A stretch of 64,000 nucleotides of DNA from Beta vulgaris subsp. vulgaris (lineage: Eukaryota; Streptophyta; Magnoliopsida; Caryophyllales; Amaranthaceae): contig NC_079202.1 of NCBI RefSeq assembly GCF_026745355.1, positions 30,509,240 through 30,573,239 of the forward strand. The letters are read 5' to 3'. Of this stretch, positions 11,934 to 23,372 are shown in pieces. The position numbers were made by a program, and so were the translations under genes. Under the pieces are notes generated by a model that saw only the letters and a program-made list of their open reading frames with translations, was not told the origin of the DNA and searched no databases. Positions within the stretch are counted from its first letter, which is position 1; each line of letters opens with the position of its first letter.

Positions 11934-12716
11934 TGTAGGCGTGAATTTTTCACTCCTTTAGTGCATTTATTTGACTACCCGTTGTTAAGGTTTTATTAAA
12001 AATATATTTTTGAAGTCGTCAACAATTCTTTAGAGGAAGAATCATAAAGCTAATTGCATTGAAACGTAAGGGAAATCTTAGAGACTTATCCCATGTAGAT
12101 TTCCCCATCATGACTCCATAGATGGTCAGGAACAGGAATTGATTTGAAAGATTGAAAGTGTTTATAAATCTGATTTATACTCTAAAGATCAAAATAAAAG
12201 CTTTTTTTATAAAAGTATTTATTAAAATAATAAATATTCAATTTTGTTTTTAAAAATGGACTTAAAAATATTTTACGGGTTTAAATTACAATTAATAATC
12301 ATGGATAATTGTAAGCGTTGATACTTCATTCCTTTAATGCTTACATGCGGTATGAGCGCGTTTATTTGACTATCCTATTTAAAAAAGCTTTTCAAAGATG
12401 GGCCTTAAAAAGGTTATTTTAAAACGTTTTAGGAAGTGGGTTTATTAAAACTAGTTATTAAAAAGATTTTTGGAATTGGGTTAGTAAAAAATAGTTAGGA
12501 AATGCTTAGTCGTCATAGGGTATTAGTCGTCATAGGGTACTAAATGAAGAGACACGATTATGTGTCTACAATAACTAATTGGGCTTTTATAATATTATTT
12601 CAAAACACATATGGCATGGTTATTCGGACTGCTCTTCCACTAAATCGTGCCAACAAATACCGTGGTATATTTATCATTGGACCCTTTAAATGGGGAGATA
12701 CTATTATGTGTCTACA
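11934..12716 (-). repeat. 3' LTR of the Ogre-like element
   Basis: 783 bp. Relative to the other LTR it lacks about 500 bp (the region equivalent to 18773-19290) and has gained a nested 261-bp LTR-like insert at 12310-12570. Confidence 0.88.
12310..12570 (-). repeat. Nested solo LTR of a related subfamily
   Basis: Absent from the partner LTR. It starts TGTAAGCG and ends TGTGTCTACA, like a short version of the host LTR, and is flanked by ATAAT and ATAAC (one mismatch). A solo LTR left by recombination of a related element is the simplest reading. Confidence 0.7.
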
Positions 12717-12736
12717 GAAGCCCCCACTTAAAAAGA
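12717..12736 (-). other. Polypurine tract of the Ogre-like element
   Basis: The minus strand reads a purine run AAGTGGGGGCTTC directly before the 3' LTR start TGTAGAC, as expected for the plus-strand primer. Confidence 0.75.
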
Positions 12737-12930
12737 GGTTTGCAAAACCGAAAGTCAAAGTACACGTGTCGGGATGGAGAATGATTTTGGATGCTCTACA
12801 ATCCAAAATTACTCTTTTACGCCGTTACCTGCAAAATAAGCAAAAGTTTGAGGAACAAACATATACGAAACATATTTGCAAAATGATTGAAAATTTGCAA
12901 AAATGAAATACATATGTGAAAATGAATCAT

Positions 12931-13339
12931 GAGCTATTTTGGCCCGGCTCATGTTGTGGTAGAGCTATTATGGTCCTCAAGGGTGTTGATGAAGATGGGT
13001 AGAGCTATTATGGCCCGTCTCACAACGGGATAGAGTTATTATGGTCCCGCTCCGATGTATTGATAATGTGTAGAGCTATTATGATCCGGCTCACAACGGG
13101 ATAGAGCTATTATGGTCCCGCTCCAAGGTGTTGATATTGTGTATAACTATTATGGTCCGACGCACGACGAGGTAGAGCTATTATGGTCCCACTCCAGGAT
13201 GTTGGTAATGTGTAGAGCTATTATGGTCCAACTCACGACGGGATAGAGCTATTATGGTCCAGGTCCAGGGTGTTGATACTGTGTAGAGCAATTATGGCCT
13301 AGTTCACGAAGAGATAGAGCTATTATGGTCCCCACATGG
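12931..13339 (-). repeat. Higher-order tandem repeat, about 71 bp (40 + 31), in the Ogre-like 3' region
   Basis: Units begin TAGAGCTATTATGG and alternate between a 40-bp type (with CCCGCTCC and GTTGATA) and a 31-bp type (with CTCACAACGGGA). Together they form about five 71-bp higher-order copies. Tandem repeats between pol and 3' LTR are known for Ogre elements. Confidence 0.88.
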
Positions 13340-14606
13340 CTAAGAAGCCCCCAAGAGCATTGTAGAGGCTTGTGCGCATGACGCAGAAGCCGACAATTGG
13401 TGGAGCACATTGTGTTGAACGTAACTTTCTGCGTATGGCACAGCTTTGTCAGTGTAGTGGACGTACCATGTATATAGCACTTTTCTTACGCTATAACTTG
13501 TATAGAGTTGTTTAATGTTGGGTACCTCTAAATATGAAGCATACACAAATATACAAACAAACAATTAGGGGACATATATGTGTCCCGTGATGTGGGTGCT
13601 AGTGTATGAGTGCTAGTGTATGAATAGGAAAAGACTTGATCTATAAAGAGTGACCTCTAATACTCTAGACTAAAAGGTGTTATCGTGTGTGCATACGTGT
13701 GTGTATGTGTGTGCGACTCGATGATTGACGCTAGAATCCTATGGCTAAGCAGGAAATATGCAATGCTTGACACAATGTTGAATGATGTATATACGTAATG
13801 CAGATGTAGAGATGTGGCACTAATGCAGAGGTATGACACCAATACAGATGATATGATACTAATGCAACTGATATGATTTGATTTGATCGTTCCATTAGAA
13901 GCTCAATTTTTCGTTTAGAAAACTATTTTTGTAAGAGGAGAAATGGGAAGCCTCAAGGACGATTCATGTAAGTTATGTTTACTTCGAAATGCGGTGTAGT
14001 CGTTACGGGCCTAAGTGAGCCCATGAATATATGCGATGTTGTATCTGTGTGGGTTTTAAAACCTAGTATGTCATGTATGGACTCGTAATGAAGTGCTTAT
14101 ATCAATAGGCTTGGACTTGGAGCCTATGATATTCTAGATGGACTAGTGATGAATCCCCCAGTAAAATGGAGTTGATGATATAATAAGCTTGATTGCTTGA
14201 TTTTGAAGATATCTCGTCACACTTAGTGAATGTTTCGACTAAAGATTCCATATAGGGTTCCTAAGGTGAAAAAGACAAGAAAGGCCAAAGAAAGATCACT
14301 CGAACGATGATGCGCGGTCATAGCGTTGAGTGTTGAAAGGTTTTGCTAAGGTTGGCTTTGAAGCGATAACGTGGCTTAGAAAAAAAAGGAAGTGATTAGA
14401 ATAATAAAAGGCGAAGTCATAATGAATTGACTCCCGCAATGAGGTTAGCTTATGATGCAGGTTCAAATCCCAGCCTAGTTCTAAAGTTAGGGATGAGCAT
14501 TGAAAATTCATGATTTTTTCTGGGTTATCGCGCATTTCTCATAGGCGTAGGTGAGCCTTAAAAGAATATATTTTGAATTACAATGGTCGTGCCTCAAAAG
14601 AGGTTA

Positions 14607-14644
14607 CCTACGTATCCATGATGGAATCAGGCTACTCGTAGCTC
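14607..14644 (-). repeat. Dispersed hairpin motif, copy 1
   Basis: On the plus strand, CCTACGTATCC ... GGAATCAGG ... CTCGTAGCTC. CTACG and CGTAG can pair. Related to the motifs at 14784 and 16603. Confidence 0.7.
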
Positions 14645-14783
14645 TTAACATTTTAATGGTGGCCGAGCGTTTTGCTTTGGAGCCATTTGCACTGAATTAA
14701 GCATTGATTTGGAAGACGTCTTTGGGTGGATAATGATGTAGAATTGGTTTGGTTTAAAGCGGTGGGACCTCAGGGTGAGGTTT

Positions 14784-14821
14784 CCTACGTATCTTTAGCA
14801 GAATCAGACCATTCGTAGTTC
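14784..14821 (-). repeat. Dispersed hairpin motif, copy 2
   Basis: CCTACGTATC ... AGAATCAGA ... TTCGTAGTTC, with the same layout and spacing as copy 1. Confidence 0.7.
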
Positions 14822-15667
14822 GAGCTAATGAATGAGAAGGTGCCCTTACTTTTACCTAATTCGCCCTTATGGTATTCGACCTAGCAGGATTTGGTTTGTC
14901 TTTTATGGCTTATTGGGATGCAATATGCATGGTCATGAGAAGGTTTATCAAAGGCATGATATGGCATGTAATAGTTTTTGGTTATGAAGGTCAAGACCAA
15001 TTGGTTAAAGTTTTGGGTTGAAGGTTGAAGGTTTTGAAAGAAATACCTTTGACAAAGCTATTGATGGGCTTATTTGCAATACTTATTTTTTTTTTTATAT
15101 TTTGCAATTTTTGTATTGTTTTTTTTTTTTTGCTTTTTTGTTGTTGCTCTTTTTTTTTTACTTGCCATTTACGTTAAATTGTTATCAAGTATACTTCCCA
15201 TGATGTAGGTTGATATGGAGGGTTAGTTGTAGTGAAAGGAGGAACACCTCTTTTATATATGCAATATGTTCATTACCTTAATTATAATAGTCATGAGAAT
15301 TAGAAATTCATTCTTTGAAGGCGACAATCGTGATTTCCATTTATGCTCATTAATGCAAGGTTAGAAAATAAATACTCATTTATTAATTGAAAATTATGAT
15401 TACATGCAATAGGTGGGGAAAATCCTATATTAGACCGGGAAACATAAGAGATATGAAATAGAAAATGAAATCCTAAGTCTAGACTTCTACGTCATGAGAC
15501 GAGACAGCTTTGTTGCTTCGATCTTCATGAGTTATCCTTCTAAATGAAAAGAGAAGAAGTGTATTCTTTTTTGTGTTGATTGGACCTAAGCGAGTCAAAA
15601 TGCTTTAATGAGCGATTGAGCTCGGAGATATGTCTGCTTCTATGACATTGAGGTCATTATCTTCGAT

Positions 15668-16378
15668 GTTTTTCATCAATCATTCTCAATCTAGATACCC
15701 ACATCATATACTTTTGCGAAGCTATCAAGACCCAAGTAATTGAGGCAATTTTTATATTTAGGGAGGAGGTTAGAAACAAATATTCGTACCAAGTATTTTT
15801 CTACATGCCTTGATACCATATGGGTTGATTTCTCTCTCCACTCATTCAGATAAGTGGTAAAACCTTGATTTTCATCTTGTTTAAGAACCTCGAGTTCTTT
15901 AAGGAAGGTTTGCATCTGTGCGTTCGATCCATATTATTTCATGAAATCAATAGTGATACTTTCCTAAGTTTCAATTTGCTTGGGGTCTAGGGAATAGAAC
16001 CAAATTTGACAAATTTGGTCCAACGACATCGGGAATACATTGGGTAAAGTTCACGGTCAACTGATTTGATGATCATGGTCGCACGGAAGTTCCTCAAATG
16101 ATACTTTGGATTATCGATTGGTTTAAATTTAGGGATCTCAGTTATAGAGAACTCTTCAGGAAGTTTCCCTTTTAGTTTGGTGTTATCAATGGACTCAAAA
16201 TAGGAATTTGCATTGGTTACCCTATGAACAACACTTTCCATTTACTTGTTAAATCCAGGAGATTCACCAGACTCAACCTTCTCAAGCCTTATAGTTATTT
16301 CTTCCATCATACTAGACAGCTTGGCTAAAGCTCTAGCCCTTTCAGCAAGTTGTTGCTCGTTATTCGATGGACTACCCA
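15668..16378 (-). pseudogene. Gypsy gag remnant of the Ogre-like element
   Basis: Minus-strand translation starting at the ATG at 16378 gives a gag-like protein in several frames. An N-terminal alpha-helical part (QQLAERARALAKLSSMMEE) is followed by a stop, then KLPEEFSI, IPKFKP, NPKYHLRNF, and after a frameshift near 16010 LEVLKQDENQGFTTYLNEW, LVRIFVSNLLPKY and LGLDSFAKVYD. These match the order in the Retrotrans_gag region of Tat/Ogre gags. There are stops and frameshifts, and no zinc knuckle was found. Confidence 0.8.
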
Positions 16379-16602
16379 TTTCAATGTCTCTTGAATTCTA
16401 CGTGAATCATCAACGGGGATTTAGAGATGGAGTGATGATTGAGAGAGAGAGAGAAATGAAGTGACATAATGTATGTTTGTTTAAAAGTTGAGCTTCTAGA
16501 AACAAATATGAATATCCTAAATGAATGATGTTTTTTTGGATGCACCTAGACCTAATGCATGTATAAATGACTCAATCTATGCGTTCGAACCTGTAAAGGT
16601 TG

Positions 16603-16643
16603 CCTAAATATCCCAAAAGAGGGAACCAGATCACTTGTAGTTC
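16603..16643 (-). repeat. Dispersed hairpin motif, copy 3 (5' side of gag)
   Basis: CCTAAATATCCC ... GGAACCAGA ... CTTGTAGTTC, a decayed copy of the motif at 14607 and 14784. Confidence 0.6.
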
Positions 16644-16779
16644 AGGATTACTAAATGCGAAATGCATGAATTGAAATGAAGAGTATGGATGAAAGAAGAC
16701 TCCTAAATGCCTAATAACTCTAGTTATGCATGAAGTGTATGAATTATGGACTATGCAATGCAGATAGGACTCTTATATG

Positions 16780-17330
16780 AATGCAATCATAATTGACATG
16801 AAATTATAATGACTACAAAATCCTAGACTTGATAGACTTCTAATGACGTTAGAATTCTAGATTTGACGGACTTTGAAGGATGCAGACTCCTACTGTGCAT
16901 GAAACTCTAGTGAACCTAGACTCCTAAAGTGAATTAAACTCTAGTGGACCTAGACTCCTAAAATGGATGGAATTCTAATGGATTTAGACTCCTAAGATGA
17001 ATGAAACTCTAATAGGTTTAGATTCATAATAATGGACATAATTCAGATGGATTTAGACTCCTAATGATGGACAAAATTCTAATGGTTTTATACTCCTATT
17101 ATGCATGGACTTTCTATGAATTATAGACTTCTAAGGTGGCAAGAATTCTAGAAACCCTAGACTTCTTATATGGGTGAACCTAAACAGGGTTAAGACTCCT
17201 AAAATGGATAGAGTTAGATGATGTGAAGAATCCTAAATGGATTGAAATTGGATGAATCTAGACCTTTGGGTCAGACGGACTTCTAGTGCAGTTAGAATTC
17301 CTAGGCGGATGAGACTTTTACAACAAGATA
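16780..17330 (-). repeat. Degenerate tandem repeat, unit about 30-40 bp
   Basis: Repeated TAGACTCCTAA, ATGGAATTCTAATGG and similar strings at irregular spacing, in the leader between 5' LTR and gag of the Ogre-like element. Confidence 0.7.
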
Positions 17331-18494
17331 TAAACTAAAAGGGATCGTAAATGATGTGCAAATAAAGGATCGACGATATACATGAATATATAGGATATAG
17401 GAAAAGGATGGATTTTTTGAATAAAAGATATGTGATAGGAAAAAGGATGGACATTTTTTAAAAAAAAAAAAAAAGTGGAGATAGAATTTTTGAAGTAGAT
17501 AGGAGATTGAAGATGGGATGAAATTTATAAAAGAGATAGAAGAATAGTTTTTGAAAAGAAGATGATAGGAATTTATTTATTTTTAAAAAAAGGAGACGGA
17601 TTTTTTTTAAAAAAATAAGATATAGTTTTCGAAAAAGATATGATGTTAATTAATAAACAAGATGGAGATTTTTTTTAGATGAATAAGGATTAAATGAAGA
17701 AAGAAAACAAAAGAGAAATCCTAATCATCCTAGGAGAGGGGAAGGCGTGCGTTAGGGAAACATGCAGGTCAGGAAAAGAAAGGATGCGCCAAATGGCGCG
17801 GGACGCTAGGTTACTACGCGTTACACAATAAGCAGCGCTGCACGCAAAGATGTGAGGTGCGGGACTCGATATACTTGCGTCAAAACATAGAACGGGCGCG
17901 CGCGACGCAGATGACCAACTATTCGGATTTTGCTATTTCTATGTTTCACGTCGCATTACCTCGTTCGACCATTGACTCGAGATCCCGCCAAATGCAAAGC
18001 AATCAAAACTACACACACGTAGAGATGCACAAGTATGATGATAATACGCAAAGTTCCAACCTAAAGTCAAGTTCTAAGTTTCAAAATGATTAGGTTTAGG
18101 TTAAGTCTGAAAAGGGTCTATGACTAAGAGATTGATCCGACAGTTCGTACCTTTGATTAAAAAGGTGGCCAGGTGCAAGACGCGCTCCAGTTCTCAAGTT
18201 AGGAACAAGAGAACAATGTCATTGTTGGGTAGGTTTGCTTATGACTAAGATCCAACACTACCGCTCAGGAAACATTTTGGGAGGAAAAGCGCAAACCCCC
18301 CGGGGTGACCTCACACATAGAACATGTGCTAATGGGGCAGGGTAGATGGTCCTTATGGTGGCAGGTGGCTGAACAAAATCCATGTACCTATACAATATTA
18401 TATTATTCTAAAGCATAAAAATAAGAATGAATTGTATTTTCAAGTTTTACCCACTCATTTAAAAAATAATAATAATTTTTTTTTATAAAAAAAT

Positions 18495-18517
18495 CCTCCC
18501 TAGTGAAGTCGCTAAAT
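18495..18517 (-). other. Primer binding site resembling tRNA-Arg type
   Basis: Minus strand after the 5' LTR: TAGCGACTTCACTAGGGA. Compared with the Ogre-type site (TGGCGACTCCGCTGGGGA, from memory) all differences are C-to-T or G-to-A. Confidence 0.65.
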
Positions 18518-19571
18518 TGTAGGCGTGTATTTTTCATTCCTTTAAGCCTACACGCAATGTGAGCGTGTTTATTTGACTACACCATTGTTAAGGTTTTGTT
18601 AAAAATATGTTTTTGAAGTCGCCAACAATTCTTTAGAGGAAGAATCATAAATCTAATTGGATATTGAAACAGAAGCGACATCTTAGTGACTTATCCAATG
18701 TATATTTCCTCATCATGACTCCATAGATGGTCAGGAACAAGAATTAATTTGAAAGATTGAAAGTGTTGAAGTGTTTGAGTATTTTGGAGAGTCGAAGTGC
18801 GTTTCGAAATTATTCAAGAGAATTTGTGTTCGTAAAATTAATAATTCGAAGTTGCCTCTGATTCGGGAAATCAACCCATATTTATAGGTAAACAAAAACG
18901 TGTGCTCCACGAAAGCTCTGTGCTAGACGCAGGCCTACGTGGCAGGCGCAAGGACATGCGTCAGGCGCTGATTGGCGTGCCTGTCGTGGTCCATCCAGTT
19001 AAAAACCTACACGTGGAAATGATTTTTCGATAAGATAAAAAAGTATCTTGCGTCTCACACAAGACTCGCGCCAGGCGCAGGACTCTGTGTGAGTCACAAG
19101 TACACGTGTCAGGCGCTCATTGGCGCGACTGATGCGATCCAACCAATGTGCTGGACGCACGTAGCGCCCTGAGCGCAGCCGTCGCGTCCGGCGCAATTCA
19201 AGAATATTCGGTTTTTTAATTCTACGCGTGCTTTCAAGATGCTATTTTTTTCCATTAAAATTCGGAGATCGAATCTTACAAGTTAAAAATCTTATCTATA
19301 CTCTAAAGATAATAATAAAAGCTTTTTTTTTTAGAAATATTTGTTAAAATAATAAATATTGAATTAGGATTTTACAAATGGACTTCAAAATATTTTACGG
19401 GTTTAAATTACAATCAATAGTCATGGAGAATTAATTGGGCTTTTATACTATCATTTCAAAACATATATGGTCTAGTTATTCTGACTGCTCTTCATTAAGT
19501 CGTGCCAACTATTACCGCGGTATATTTCATCATTAGACCCTTAAATGGGAAGACACAATTATGTGTCTGCA
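18518..19571 (-). repeat. 5' LTR of the Ogre-like element
   Basis: 1054 bp, with a GC-rich centre (18890-19200) carrying repeated GGCGC and CAGGCGC strings that the 3' LTR has lost. The 65-codon minus frame at 18999-19196 comes from this block and is not a gene. Confidence 0.85.
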
Positions 19572-19843
19572 CTAATATGCCTTATATGTGCTCTAGATAC
19601 TATAGAACACCACAGCTAATATTTGGAGCGACATAATACACAACAGCTATTGACATCTGGTCTACCGATTGTGTGCTTGCAGAAATGCTTCTTGGAAAGG
19701 TAGCTTATCGCTCTAAGAAATTATGTCTTCTTTATGATTCGGATCTTCTGCAGGTTTAGTTTTTAATAATGCCTCTTTTATTCTTTTGTTAGCCTTTATT
19801 TCCCGGTTGGAGTGGAGTTGATCAGCTTGTTGAAATTATAAAG
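19572..19843 (+). pseudogene. GSK3/SHAGGY-like protein kinase relic, right part (rest of exon C, exon D)
   Basis: After the second CTAAT, exon C continues in the same frame as at 11933 with MCSRYY, PQLIFGAT, then TAA where the family has GAA, then YTTAIDIWST and VLAEMLLGK, and ends at donor GTAGCT (19700). Exon D, 19793-19843, follows a pyrimidine-rich TTTTGTTAG acceptor, encodes PLFPGWSGVDQLVEIIK and ends at GTAATA. This is the activation-loop and helix F region of plant GSK3 kinases (CSRYYRAPELIFGATEYT in the family). Changes: APE to TPQ, GAA to TAA stop, PGES to PGWS. Junctions agree with known GSK3 exon borders. Clearly a relic. Confidence 0.88.
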
Positions 19844-21760
19844 GTAATAATAAGCATGGTCTTCTCAACTAAGGGAACCATCACATGCTTTAGAGAATGC
19901 TGGCATTAGTATATGTGGCTTGCATCCGCTAATGATTTGTCAAATATTATGGGGGGTTTTCTTCTTAGATAGACTAGAAAGCATTTATTATTTGGTGATG
20001 CTGCTTGAAATTAAAACCTTATTAGTTAGGTTCTTTTTTTATTGCCCTATGAAGTTTGTAAAGAATGCATGGATTACCAAGTTTTAAATTTCAAGTCTTT
20101 TGGCGAGGAATTTAGGTTCTGGTAATGTATGAGACTATTTGGCCAGAATAGTACATAGTGATTACTGATTATTTCCTAATTAGAGTGGAGTTGATTGTTC
20201 TTCACTTAGTATTGTTAATTAATACCTATTCACCTTGGTGTAAGGACTCAAACATCACCTAGTCACATCATCAATTACATTCCAATTGCACGTCCTCGAT
20301 CAAGGGAATCCATTAAAAAGCCTAAGAAGAATAAGCCTTACAGCAAGGATCTTTTCCTCCATGGCCAACATACAAATTTGTTGTATTAGAAAGTGCATCT
20401 TTTTGTTAATACTTTTCACGTATCCATACTTATTTATGCCTCAATTTAAGTATAATAAAATGAGTATTAAATACTTTTTATCATATATAATTATTTTTGT
20501 ATCAAGTGAAAAAAAAAAGTTTCAAAAACTTTTTTTTTTACCAAGTCTAATGATGTTTTTTCCATCCATTCCGACCCAATATATAACGGATCAATAACCT
20601 ATGTTTTGACTAGGTTCGATAATGTTTTTTCCACTAATAAAATAATAGTTGCAATTCAATAAAGAGCAAATATATCTCATAAATTTTATTACATGGCTTC
20701 AATCTATTAGCTACTGAGCATAACAAACTAAGGAATAATAATACAAAGTAAAACAAAGAAGAACAACGAAGAACTCAATGCGAACAACATATTCAGATTT
20801 GCAGTTCGTTTCGCACTCCAACTCTTCTTCCTTTGCAACTTTGCATCACAATCAATAGAACATGGCTCCTTAACCTTGAGCTGTTTGGAAGGGACAAAAC
20901 AGACTAAAACATGACTCCTTTGACAGTAGTTTTGTTATAGTTAGTAATATAGACACGTACACGTTGACCTGACTCGAGACCTGTTTTCCACCCGAAAATA
21001 ATGACTCGAAAAATAATCGAAACCTCAAAAACAACATGGCCCAATAGTAAAATAGACTTGAATCTACCCTACCCGAAATTGAGCCGATAGTGAAGATCCG
21101 AACCCGACTCGAAAAGTTGTCATATTAGTTACTTTCAAAACAATTTTAAGGAAAAAATTATCATGAAATACTATATATGATTTAGCCATTATCCATTAAT
21201 CATTTACCTTATTCTCATTAGTCTTACACGTGTTTTATTTATTTGCGAAATTGAAGATCTGATTTAACCCGACCTAATCCGACATGACCTGAAATCTTAT
21301 TGATCCAAGATGGACCTGTACCCAAACGGACCCGACCCAAACGTAACTCAAGCACAAATTTGACTCAATTATGGCTCGATCGGTTATGACACGATCTGTA
21401 CCCGATCTGTATGACCCGTTTGCCACCTCTTAGTTTTGTCACCTATATATGCTTTAGAGATGAGTTGCAGTCCCACCAGAAAGAGAAATGTAATTGGATA
21501 TAATTAGGAAATTATATCAGTTTCCTTATCCCAATTATCTTCAAAAATGTTAACCTAAAGAAATAGGTTATTATCACCACTTATTATCTTCAAAAATTAT
21601 ATCAATTACTTTGCAATCAGGAAACAATTTGACAGAAATGCGAGCAATAATTCCTTTGCGCGGTAGAGCAGTTCATTTGCAAGGATCAAATTCAAATATG
21701 TGAAGTTTGGTTACTTTTTTGTTTCAGTTGGTTGGACATGTCTTGGGAACATATGCTAGA
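19844..21760. other. Non-coding stretch after the kinase relic, with degenerate GACCCG-type repeats
   Basis: No gene seen. 20957-21432 holds scattered GACCCGA, ACCTGA and CCCGACC strings and ends GACCCGTTTGCCACCTC, reminiscent of plant hAT-derived sequence, but no TIR or TSD could be fixed. At 21740-21760, TCTTGGGAAC...GCTAGA resembles the start of the next GSK3 exon (VLGT..R), directly beside the copia insertion; the evidence is weak. Confidence 0.4.
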
Positions 21761-22330
21761 TGTTGGGTAACATCCAAGTAAACGTGAATTTCAGTTCTAC
21801 ATATTTGTGCCCGATCGGGCAAGGGTCCGCCCGAACGGGCGAGACAAGGTTTCTCGTCCGCAAAGTTTTTTCGGTCTCGGCCTTGATCGGGCAGCCTCAG
21901 CCCAACCCGATCAGGCAAGTTCCTTTTTCTTCTTTTCAGTCCTTTTGTCCCTATCGTTCTCGTGCTAGATCGGGCGAGCCTCTTTTTTAGCGGCTGCGAT
22001 TTTTGCGGTTTATGGTGACTTATTTCTATTATTTTTATATAAATACCTCACCCCAAAACCGAAAATTCATTATTCTATTCTAAAAAACCCTAAACACAAG
22101 CCTACCCTATTTCTCTCTAAGATTTGAGTAGTTCTTGAGAAATACCAAACTTTGATCTGGGTGCACGGAGTCAGAAATAGTTGTGTGAACCTTGGGGGGT
22201 GAATGTCATCGTGAATCTACACCGGTGGTGGCGAAATTTATTTCTAAGGCAGTGGCCATCATACCACGGCGCAACTCATTCTTGTAATTCAGGTTTAAGT
22301 TATTTGATTTATGCAAATTTACTACTTACA
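21761..22330 (+). repeat. 5' LTR of the 9-kb copia
   Basis: 570 bp. It has several GATCGGGC-type strings, including the perfect palindrome GCCCGATCGGGC at 21809-21820, and a TATATAAATACC TATA-like site near 22037. Confidence 0.9.
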
Positions 22331-22359
22331 ATGTAGAAACGAATTTTTTATTGAAATCA

Positions 22360-23372
22360 TGTATAGTTCTCTGGATAGATATTTTACTGATATGTCAAAG
22401 TTGGAACCTTTAGATGGACATAACTATAAAAGTTTCTAAAATTCATGATACATGTGAACAAGTAGATCTTGACTATGTCTTGTTTGATGATCCACATACT
22501 GGAAAGGATGGTGTAGATTCTACATCTAAAATTATTGTAATCGTTGATACTCCTGCAAAAGAGAAATTTGATAAAATCCCTGAGTCTGATGAAGGGATAA
22601 GTATGTCAAAATTTATCAAGGATAATACGATTGTTAATGGAAACATGCTGAACCTAATGACAAACCCCATATTTGATTTGTTTGTATCCTATAAGACTAC
22701 AAAATCAATATGAATCTCGTAGGAGAAAAAGTATGGTGGTGATGATGTAGGGAAAAAGAAATATGTTACTGAAAATTGGTTAAACTTTACATTTTTAGAT
22801 AATAAACCAATTACAGATCAAGTTCATGTATATGAGAATCTAATTGCTGAAGGGATGAAGATGTGTGAAATTCTTCAAGCTAATGTTCTGATTGACGATT
22901 TGCCTAAATCATGGAACAATTATCATAATCATGTGAAACATAATAAAAGGGATATGACTATGGAGGAGTTAATTAGGCACATGAAAATTGAAGAGGCTAA
23001 TATATTGAAAGACTCAGCAACCCCAATTGCAAACAATCTGGCAGTTAAGGCTAATCTGGTTGAAGCTAGAAGTGGGTCTGGCTCGGGTTCTGGGAAGCCA
23101 AGAGGAGATTCCAAAAAGTTCATGGGGAAGGGTCAAAAGCCCCTTGACAAGGGAAAGTTCAAGCGCAATAGGAGGATTCAGAAGAAGCCAGGTTGCTGTT
23201 ACAACTGTGGCAAGTCGGGTCACTATGCGTCTGTCTATCCAACCAAAAAGAAAGGCACTGGTTTGGGTCAAGGCTCGAAGCATCAAGACAATGGTCAAGC
23301 AAATCTCGCAGATGCAGATGAGCTTGTTGTGGCGATGATTTATGAGGTTAATCTGGTGGAGAATAATTCTTA
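22360..23372 (+). pseudogene. Copia gag remnant
   Basis: Starts MYSSLDRYFTDMSKLEPLDG and continues with a UBN2-type gag in shifting frames: DYVLFDDP, then MKMCEILQANVLIDDLPKSW and MEELIRHMKIEEAN. A basic, glycine/serine-rich tail leads into a CCHC zinc knuckle (CYNCGKSGHYASVY, near 23197-23240) in which the last cysteine is tyrosine. Stops and frameshifts occur around 22435 and 22712-22850. This part would bind genomic RNA and build the particle in a live element. Confidence 0.85.

Larger units (their letters stand above)
11934..19571 (-). mobile_element. Ogre/Tat-like Ty3-gypsy retrotransposon, non-autonomous, minus strand
   Basis: Two related LTRs (11934-12716 and 18518-19571) both begin and end with TG/CA and are flanked by CTAAT at 11929-11933 and 19572-19576. 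On the minus strand the 5' LTR (18518-19571) is followed by a tRNA-Arg-type primer binding site, which suggests the Ogre/Tat group. The other LTR is preceded by a polypurine tract reading AAGTGGGGGCTT. Between them, in minus-strand order, lie a tandem-repeat leader, a gag remnant and about 2.9 kb of non-coding 3' region with tandem repeats. No protease, RT, RNase H or integrase was found, so the element had lost or never carried pol. Confidence 0.88.

Noticed and set aside
12544..12906. 120-codon frame
   Set aside because: Crosses an LTR end and the polypurine tract of the Ogre-like element, on the strand opposite to its gag.
20286..20597. 103-codon frame with a hydrophobic middle
   Set aside because: AT-rich composition, poly-A and poly-T tracts, no domain, start context poor.
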